This document shows positions 57,397 to 64,000 of a stretch of DNA of 64,000 nt, piece by piece. The position numbers were made by a program, and so were the translations under genes. The stretch spans positions 2,876,102 to 2,940,101 of the forward strand of contig JAESIW010000180.1 in NCBI GenBank assembly GCA_016802295.1, written 5' to 3'. The notes beneath the pieces were generated by a model. It was not told the origin of the DNA. It did no database searches and saw only the letters and a program-made list of their open reading frames with translations. How positions within the stretch are numbered: the stretch's first letter is position 1; the number at the start of each line of letters is the position of its first letter. Source of the DNA: Brachionus rotundiformis. Taxonomy: Eukaryota; Rotifera; Eurotatoria; Ploima; Brachionidae.

Positions 57397-59975
57397 TCAA
57401 GCATTTCTTGAGCCGTTTTCTTGTTTATAATAATTGGCATAATTGTACTGGGAATATTGCTGCCAAGCAGCTGCGTTTTGGTAAGGATCTGAATTAGCAC
57501 CATTGGTACCACTAGTACCATTAGCCGCTTGACTTGCTTGATCAGCTTTGACATCAGTGGACGAAGTAGAACCACTAGCACTCTGGCTAGATTTTAATTG
57601 CTTTTCGATTGCCTCGGCTTGTTCAGTCATTCCCATGGATCGGTAATAGTCAATCCATGCCTGGCTATAGTCTGCTTGTCCGCTTTGAGCAGGAGTACTT
57701 GCTGCGGTAGTAGCTGCACTTGCCGCAGCGGCAGCGCCGTAATACTGTTGGTAGTAGGCAGCCCAAGCGGCCGCCGTAGGGTCTTCGCCTTTTAGTTCAG
57801 CGGCCAATGGCCACTGATAACCAGCCCAAGCTTGACTAGCTACTGCTTGACTGTAGTCAGTGGCGGTCATCTCAAGTGCACCAGGACCAAAAAATCCTGC
57901 TGGCGGAATGCCACCAATATTCTAAAAAAACATATCAATTTAATAATTTGTTCAATTTAAATTAATTTTGTATATGTATCAATAGTGTTAGTAAATGGCT
58001 ATTAATTCATCTAATACCATTTGTGGAAACCTGATTTTTTTTAGGCACTTGAACTAGGCTTTACCTAATTTTATAGATAAAACTCAACCACTCGGTCTAG
58101 GACCCAGTGACATCTCTCATGCCATGCTAGTTTAAGTTATAAAATTGCCTTACGCCAGTTATTTTCTCGTAAATTAGCTGCTGAGCGTACTGGATTTGCT
58201 CCGTGGTGCCTTTGATGGTGAACATTTTGTCCTGTCCTTCGGGCACAAGCTTATGATTTTTGTCTATTTCAACATAAGCACCCGATCTCCTATTTATCTC
58301 TTTGATCGATTCACCACCTGATTTAATATAAATAAAATTAGTTAAATAACTAAAAAGAAATTTTCTATTTTTTTAATGAAAATGTTGAAGCTTTTTATCA
58401 AGACAATTTAAATCCTAATTAAATAGCTTGCGAATAAAACTTCATTTTTGTCGCACATGCTGACACCCATAACAAACCGATAGATCCAGCTCAATGTCCA
58501 ACTTTTCACACTTGAACCGGTTACAAGTCCGAGCAGAACGCTGGCCATGTATCGGCAAAGAGCTAAGTGTTTAGAGATGTCATTAAAGCGGATTAGTCAT
58601 GGGCTCTAAATAGTGCTAGATCAATTAGTCACAATTACCTTTGCCAATCACCACTCCAGCTTTGTCATAAGCCACTTTGACGATAACCTCGCCGGGCGCA
58701 CCAGGCACCGGCGGCGTTGTCTTTGTACCATAGTCTGATGTTGTCAATGGCTTAGCATATTTTTCAGGAAAGACTAAAGCCAACACTGCTTCCTTGGCCT
58801 TAGCTACCTTCTCAGGCTCGCCGGTAATCCGCAGCGGCTTATCGGCGTTCAAAGGAGTATTCTGATCTTGAATCACCACCAGCTTAACTCCATACTGCTC
58901 ACTTAATTTCTTTATAGTCTCACCACCTTTGCCAATAATGAGGCCACACTTGTTGCCAGGCAGCTTAATTTCCATCACTTCCACATTTCCCTTGAGCAAA
59001 AGAGTGGCCGTGGGGTCATTCGGGCTCGGATTAGCTCCGCGCTTTATTATGTCAGTAATAAGTTTTTTGCACCGGCTTAGAAAAAAGGATAAAGAGATCA
59101 AATTTTATTTATTTCCTATTATTAATTACTCTAGTCCATCCCTAGCTCCCTGAATAGTAAACACTCTATCGCCAACAGAGTTAGCCTCAGGCGCTATCAC
59201 TACTTTGGTCTGAGTTTCGGTCTGCAGTTTGTGAAGCTGGTCACCGCCTTTTCCAATAACTATCAGAGAGAGACATAGGTCAATATAATTTGTTTATACA
59301 AAAAAAAATTTTGACTTAAAGTACCTAAACCGACTAGTTTGTCGGGGACCTTGATATCTTCGGTCAGCGAACCGCCACCTAATTGTTGAGCTCTTCAAAA
59401 TTGAACGCAATTAGTTAAATGCATATAGTTAAATAAGTTTAAATTAAATGGTCTCTCTCTGGGTCAATTAAGAGTGTTTTTTTTATTAAATGACCTTTAA
59501 ATAAAATAATTAATTAGAATAAAAATTTTTTTTTTATTTATTTCTTTGAGACTTGTGTTGAAGAGATCCAGTTGTGTTCGCCATGCCGGTAAAGTTAAAT
59601 TTAAATCAATGTCTTACTTGAGCATTGCCAGTTGTGCACCCACAGCTATTTATTTTAGAATTTAATTTAATTTAAAAAAAAAAAGTGAATTATAAAATAA
59701 AATTGGTTCCAGAAATGGAAGTCTAAGACACTTAACAGAGAGAGAGAGAGATAAGATTTTATTTTAAAATATACTAACCGTCATTGACTGAAGCAAATTT
59801 TTTGGCCGGTCCTTCAGCTGAACAGAAAATGTTAAGTGAATGTATGTGATTGGTTTGTTTTATGGTGGCACTTACTAGGCGAGTCCAGGGGCCGTTTGTC
59901 CGGTATTTGCTGGGAAAGCCGGGCGGCCACTGCGCGTGCACGTTCAATGGCCGATTGAATGTCTTTGTTTTCCAT
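57397..59975 (-). CDS. Far-upstream-element-binding / KSRP-like KH protein (three KH domains)
   Basis: Eight exons: 59975-59876, 59817-59779, 59645-59618 (28 nt), 59392-59325, 59259-59130, 59075-58639, 58317-58154 and 57921-57397; 496 residues. N-terminal helix (IQSAIERARAVAARLSQQIP) and KRPLDSP as in FUBPs. KH1: DKLVGLVIGKGGDQLHKLQ. KH2: NKCGLIIGKGGETIKKLSEQ. Third KH: AYDKAGVVIGKGGESIKEIN, whose closest match I recall is KH4 of FUBP1. All three keep the GxxG loop. The tail has the FUBP Tyr-rich repeats (AAWAAYYQQYYGA, ADYSQAWIDYYRSMG) in a Gln/Ala-rich setting. These proteins bind single-stranded DNA and AU-rich RNA and act in transcription, splicing and mRNA decay. Vertebrate members have four KHs; KH3 appears to be missing. 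GC content is clearly higher than in neighbours. Introns 6 and 7 are long (321 and 232 nt) and carry foreign-looking sequence. Confidence 0.92.
58380..58625 (-). mobile_element. Probable transposon-derived fragment in FUBP intron 6
   Basis: A GC-richer island in an AT-rich intron. On the minus strand a 60-codon open frame reads LIRFNDISKHLALCRYMASV, then LLGLVTG, SWTLSWIYRFVMGVSMC and DKNEVLF before a stop. The L-x-T-G ... C spacing recalls the C-terminal region of LINE ORF2 proteins, but the match is weak. A second GC-richer patch at 58075-58130 (in the next intron) may belong to the same insertion. Identity as a mobile element is inferred from composition and frame. Confidence 0.35.
59736..59753. 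repeat. (AG)n microsatellite
   Basis: An uninterrupted CAGAGAGAGAGAGAGAT run in FUBP intron 2. It is a short simple repeat and probably variable between individuals. Confidence 0.7.
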
Positions 59976-60474
59976 TTTAAATTTCTAAATAGCTAAAATG
60001 GCGTCTTTTAAGATTTGAGTCCAAGCGCATGTTCGAGTGATAGTCATTTAGAGTAAAAAGAGCTCTCTTTTAAAGAAGATATGGCTAGGAAATTTGTGAA
60101 AGACCTTGATCGAAAATATTTTGGGTCTAGAAAAAGCATACATAAGTTTAACTGATTGCTTGAAACTGTGGCATAGTGCGAAATATCAAGCTATTTATAT
60201 TAAGACTAAGATGAACGATCGATGCTTTAAAAAATATTTCAATTTGTGTACGTGTTGATATTTGACTCAGCCTTTTTAAATGAATATTAAATTTTATTCT
60301 AAAGTGACTTAAAATTTGTCTTAAAGAAAAATATTTTTCTAATTTTTAAATGCATAAATATGTTTATTAATTTATTGGCAAATTTTCCAAAAAATATTTT
60401 CCTCGAACTAAGTGACATGTCACTGATAATCGAGAACCATTTTTTTTTATTTAATTTAATTTTAGCAAGCTTTT
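59976..60474. other. FUBP upstream region
   Basis: About 500 bp upstream of the FUBP start. An acceptor-like TTTAG lies 10 bases before the ATG (59985-59987), consistent with a 5'UTR intron or spliced leader. The rest has no recognisable element. Confidence 0.4.
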
Positions 60475-61490
60475 TCGTGATTATTCGTTGTCCTCCTTGA
60501 TATTGCTGGTCATCCTATCTTCTTTGGTTTCCATTAACGATCTGTTTGGTATCTGTATTCCTTTTATCCTACGTACATGCCCAAACTACCGTAGCCTATT
60601 GTTTCATTTGCATGGCTTTATTTTTTTTTTTTTTTTGAATAGTTCATCATTTGGCACTATCTCAGGCTGGTAGATTCCAAGTATTCTACTTAAACTTCAA
60701 ATGTGAAAGGTATTTAGGCATTTTTTTCAGACTGAGACAATCTATATTATTAGCTTCTGTAGACAGTATTATGGAAGGTTTAAAAATTTTTTTATATGCT
60801 AAACTTTAGCAAAATATATATAATAATTGAATTATTAGGCGGGAAAATAAAAAAAGAAACTTTTTTATTTCTATCTGCCATCAAACCAAAAACATAAAAA
60901 TTCAAGAAGAAAAAATGGCTACAATTAATAAAAAAAACGGTTCAAAAATTTAGAAATTTTTACAATTTATATGAAATGACCACCTTTGGCGTTATAGCAA
61001 GCCAAAACTTTTTCACAAAGATTCATTCAATTTATCTACGCACTCAATCGAAATCATTTCATATATTTTTCTTTTGCTCTCTTTTTTTCGTAAAATTAAA
61101 TAAATAAAATAATTAATTTCTGAACATCTGTAACATACTGTATCAGTGTTGCTTTCACTAGACTGTTATACAGCTTAAATTTTGTTTCCAGCTTGCGTTT
61201 CACTGATGTTGATTCGGGTATCTAAATTGATGTTAATGCAAGCGAATTTTGCTTTATTTCCATTTATTCTGTTTGTATAAGCAGATGTGTTTCTCTGTAA
61301 GATATCGGCAAAGTCGTTGTTCTAGCTTTGGAAAGCCATATCTCCACTGTATACTCCTTGGACACGAAGTTGCTTTGTTCATTTCATAGTCAATCAGAAT
61401 TAGGAAAAGCGTTGGAATGAACATATCCAAGAGGACAAAAAACTCGAGTTTTGTGATATTTAATTGATAATCGAGCACCAATTTTTACTC
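60475..61490 (-). mobile_element. Degenerate LINE reverse transcriptase, interrupted
   Basis: On the minus strand, pieces of one non-LTR RT appear in the right order. 61490-61255: PRSIQWRYGFPKLE, then TEKH and QNK, a decayed form of the YADD-region block in which the catalytic Asp pair is no longer readable. About 61215-61110: VKRKLETKFKLYNSLVKATL. About 60715-60640: SRILGIYQPEIVPNDELF. About 60610-60490: FGHVRRIKGIQIPNRSL. The last two are the well-known ILGI.wP...s..eL and GHvlRm blocks at the end of LINE RTs. Stops and frame changes are numerous, so the element is dead. The gap at 60735-61100 holds unrelated sequence, including a mariner-like fragment. Confidence 0.75.
60968..61062 (-). 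mobile_element. Tc1/mariner-like transposase C-terminal fragment
   Basis: On the minus strand 61060-61025 reads MISIECVDKLNESL; a one-base frame change then gives CEKVLACYNAKGGHFI and a stop at 60968. The pattern (V-D-x-L ... A-K-G-G-H-x-x then stop) is how many Tc1/mariner-family transposases end. It sits inside the gap of the LINE relic, so it seems to have inserted into the older LINE. Terminal repeats were not found. Confidence 0.6.
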
Positions 61491-62677
61491 TAGAATTATT
61501 AATTTTTTAATCACAATTCTGATTTTGATAAGTGTGTTTTTTAATTTTTCTTTTACAAATCTTAATTATAGATAATTGAAGCAAACAAAATCCAGCAAAA
61601 ATAATTGATACTTTCTTTAAAAGCTAAAATTAAAGACGCTATTTTATTCTTTTTTTATAACTAATAGTTTAAAATAAATTTTATTAAATAAAAATTGATT
61701 TTTAAAAAAGTAAAAAGCTTAAATTTAAATTTAGAAAAACTTGAAATATTTAAAACTTTCTTTTAATCAAAATATTTTAAATATATGTAAATAAAATCAC
61801 AATCTCTTATAGATATTAGAAAACTTTTGTAAAAATGGCAATATAATGATCATTTATATTTTGAATTAAATTTCTATGATGAAAAATCTCATTAATATTA
61901 ATTCAAATTTAAATTTAATTTTACTTGTAATAGTAAATAATTGTCAAAAAAATTTACTAAAAAAAGAACTTTTTTTAAAATTAAGTTTATTTTAAAAAAT
62001 ATTAATTAGATCTTTTTTAAATTTTTCAAGATGATGTATTTTTTAACATGGTTAGATTGACTTGTTGGCAAGCAACTTGGCTCGAATGCATATCCGTTCG
62101 TTAAAAGACTTTATAACATCATTTTGAAAATGTTTTGGGAATTAAAAAAATTCATCGATAATTTTGAAAATTAGTAATTGAAAATCTTTCATCAAATTTA
62201 AAATATAATTTTGATATTTCACTATTTTTTTGAGTAAAAAAATTTATTTACTACTAAAATTTATTTTTCAAAAAACAATTTGATTAATAAATAAATTTTT
62301 ACGGCAAAAAAATAAAATCTTTAACAGATATTGAGTACTTTTTAATTAGGATCATATATTAGATGCGGTATGTTTTGGCTTATCTTTTTTTAAATTACAA
62401 AAATATCTTAAAATGCAACACTACTCATTTTTATTTAAATAATTTAAAATAATAATTTTCTATTGAAATGGAAACTCTAATTCACCTAAAATTAAAAAAA
62501 ATGTCTATTGTTTTGTGAAATAAAAAATGATTGATATTTTCATGCTAAGTCAATTTTATTTAAACCCTTGCAACTTAGTTTTGATACTTTTAAAAAATAA
62601 TATCTAATTATATGAATTTAAAAATATTAAATTTTTGGTTATTTTTTAAAAGGATAAAAAATTTATGAGTTCATGAA
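61491..62677. other. Intergenic region
   Basis: 1.2 kb of AT-rich sequence between the transposon relics and PRADC1. No open frame, tRNA or repeat recognised. Confidence 0.5.
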
Positions 62678-63535
62678 ATGATTACTAGTCTAATACCACT
62701 CTCGCTTACCATAGTTCTTGTATTTGGAGGTAGGCCAGAAATAATTTTTTAAGACTTATTTTAAAGCAACGTTTAGCTAGAGCGGTCCAATATATCAGTA
62801 CTCCTTTTTCAAAGACAAACAAAGACGGCTCTATCTCGATTGTTACCCAAGAAGGCAAATTAGATACATCTGAATTAGATTTTGAGGAATTATTCTTTGA
62901 AGTTATTTACCCAAAAGAAATAAGTTACACTTTTCGAATAAAACTTGCCAAAGGATTCGGATCTGCGTTTGTAAATAGCAATTTAATTAATTAATAAAGG
63001 CTCGAAACTTAATTATAAGACCTTATAAAAGCCAAATACTCTAGAAAACATCAAGTTGATTCCGACCGATCCGTTCAACGCATGTGGGTCAGTCCTAAAT
63101 GGGGATAAAATAAAAGGAAATGTTGCATTTGTTATCAGGGGGTAACATGAAAATTTTTCAAATTAAGAAAAAATTTAAATTATTTGTCTTAAAGAGACTG
63201 CTCATTTACAACCAAAGCGGTTAACTCGGAAAATTCTGGTGCACAGGCAGTTATTATAACTGATAACGACCCATTGAATGAAATGATGATAGACATGATA
63301 GGTGACGATACACAAAGGATCGTAAGAATACCATCTGTTTATTTGCCATGGAAAGATGGGTATTTGAATAAGAGTTAAATTTTATTCCATTAAAATATAT
63401 TATTTTTTTAGATTTATGATTAAAAAAACAATTGATAAAACACTTTCTGGATTTGCAGTTATTAATTTACCTTTAAATTTGACAAATTCATTTTACAAAA
63501 ATAAAAGGAAAAGAGCACCATGGACACAATGGTGA
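62678..63535 (+). CDS. PRADC1: Protease-associated domain protein PRADC1 (PAP21)
   Basis: Five exons: 62678-62729, 62777-62970, 63032-63141, 63195-63359 and 63412-63535; 214 residues. Exons 1-2 join into a signal peptide (MITSLIPLSLTIVLVFGARA). The PA domain reads SYTFRIKLAKGFGSAF, IKLIPTDPFNACGSVLNG, GNVAFVIRGDCSFTTKA, SGAQAVIITDNDP, RIVRIPSVYLPWKDGFMIK and SGFAVINLPLNLT, ending RAPWTQW like the APPWTFW-type end of vertebrate PRADC1. The protein is a small secreted glycoprotein without a protease domain; its PA domain is thought to mediate protein interaction. The first acceptor was chosen at 62776 because it gives the better signal peptide and the correct phase; a donor at 62720 joined to an acceptor at 62766 would also stay in frame. 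NLTNS is a possible glycosylation site. Confidence 0.92.
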
Positions 63536-63723
63536 ATAATAAATAATTTGTTATTTTTCTATATAAATTTAAATAATTTAAAAGCATTAATCAATTAAAT
63601 TAGTTCGGTGTATCTGAAAATTGAATTATTTAATAAAATATTTTTTAACAAATCAACTCAATAAATAATTTTATACTGTTAGTGATTAATTCGAATTTAT
63701 TGAGTTGAATTTTAGTTTAAAAT

Positions 63724-64000
63724 TTAATTATTTATACCTCTTTTAAATGTTAAGTAAAAGTAAATTAGAGCCACTGCAAAAAGAAGTAAACTGGCGATAA
63801 TTGATGTAGCACTTATACAAAGAATTAATCCAACAATAGGACAGCTAAATTAAATTAGTTTAGTTTTAGAGAAAAATACTTAATAATTTTACATAAAATA
63901 GATTATCATTTTTTGCCATGGTTTTAAGAGTTGTGACAAATTGGCTAAATTTTTCATTGAATCAAAAAGTCCAAATAATATCGGAATTTCCAATACCAAG
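63724..64000 (-). CDS. Calcium channel Flower homologue (CACFD1-like), C-terminal part
   Basis: The gene runs off the right edge; on the minus strand exons >64000-63893 and 63844-63724 are visible, joined in phase (AT|C). Reading: LVLEIPILFGLFDSM, then LLKPWQKMIIYFICPIVGLI and a final hydrophobic segment (IIASLLLFAVALIYFYL), ending FKRGINN. Flower proteins have the same VLLEAP...F...LKPWQK(A)LLY block between their third and fourth membrane segments. They are small four-pass proteins of synaptic and endocytic vesicles, linked to Ca2+ entry, endocytosis and cell competition. The call rests mainly on the E-x-P...LKPWQK signature in about 75 residues. It converges on PRADC1 with 188 bp between stops. 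Confidence 0.75.

Noticed and set aside
57381..57870. Other-frame ORFs over the FUBP tail and the plus-strand ORF at 57598
   Set aside because: Shadows of the GC-richer FUBP last exon, which has clear FUBP repeats in its own frame.
60488..60673. Plus-strand 61-codon ORF
   Set aside because: It is the antisense of the LINE RT relic (GHVRR block) on the minus strand.
61254..61481. Minus-strand 75-codon ORF as a gene
   Set aside because: It is a fragment of the same degenerate LINE, not an independent protein.
1..64000. CRISPR arrays, operons, bacterial regulatory sites
   Set aside because: The window is spliced eukaryotic DNA; no regularly spaced direct repeats were seen.

Overview
This is a nuclear window from an AT-rich, gene-dense metazoan genome. 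It holds 20 protein-coding loci (two run off an edge), broken genes and transposon relics. The evidence for an animal is the gene set: a receptor-independent ACK tyrosine kinase, a TWIK-type K2P channel, a VIP36 lectin, cystine-knot hormones, a Ly6 protein, FANCJ, U2AF35 and a Flower homologue. Most introns are about 45-60 nt with GT..(T/A)AG ends. Composition, intron size and non-LTR retrotransposon remnants fit a small aquatic invertebrate, and a monogonont rotifer is my best guess. I cannot prove the species, and the retained ferrochelatase argues against a nematode.

Layout. 1-2396 (+): C-terminal part of a KNDC1/very-KIND-like RasGEF. 3011-3343 (+): a frame-broken tail-anchored protein. 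3737-5066 (-) VIP36/LMAN2 and 5419-7790 (+) DDX41 share a 352-bp divergent promoter interval. 8841-9110 (-): dynein light chain LC8. 11977-13537 (-): ferrochelatase. 13994-16182 (-): ACK/TNK2 kinase. 17852-18969 (+): Ly6/three-finger GPI protein. 21913-24836 (+): TBC1D12/14 RabGAP. 27019-27759 (+): orphan membrane protein. 27843-31752 (-): LRRC27, with a dead LINE in an intron. 32496-33608 (+): TWIK-like K2P channel. 34157-34884 (-): membrane Sel1-repeat protein. 35717-36391 (+): GINS subunit PSF3. 36951-37709 (+): U2AF35. 39038-39430 (-): broken unknown ORF. 40392-43619 (+): intronless HEPN-TPR-Sel1-MYND protein. 44690-49068 (+): FANCJ/BRIP1 in 16 exons. 49572-50156 (-) and 53554-54204 (+): two head-to-head secreted cystine-knot proteins. 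57397-59975 (-): a three-KH FUBP/KSRP protein. 60475-61490 (-): a LINE relic with a mariner-like fragment inside it. 62678-63535 (+): PRADC1. 63724 to the edge (-): Flower/CACFD1.

There are no operons, and the neighbours do not form one pathway. They are mostly housekeeping functions: secretory traffic (VIP36, TBC1D14, PRADC1, Flower), RNA processing (DDX41, U2AF35, FUBP), and replication or repair (PSF3, FANCJ). Intron-rich genes alternate with intronless ones (LC8, the orphan membrane protein, K2P, U2AF35, HEPN-MYND and both cystine-knot genes). Several start codons sit just after a splice-acceptor-like AG, which suggests 5'UTR introns or spliced-leader addition.

The most notable items are the divergent pair of cystine-knot hormone-like genes, the HEPN-TPR-Sel1-MYND protein, the KH3-less FUBP, and the nested transposon graveyard beside it. 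Exon boundaries were worked out by hand from reading frame, splice sites and recalled family sequences. No alignment was run.
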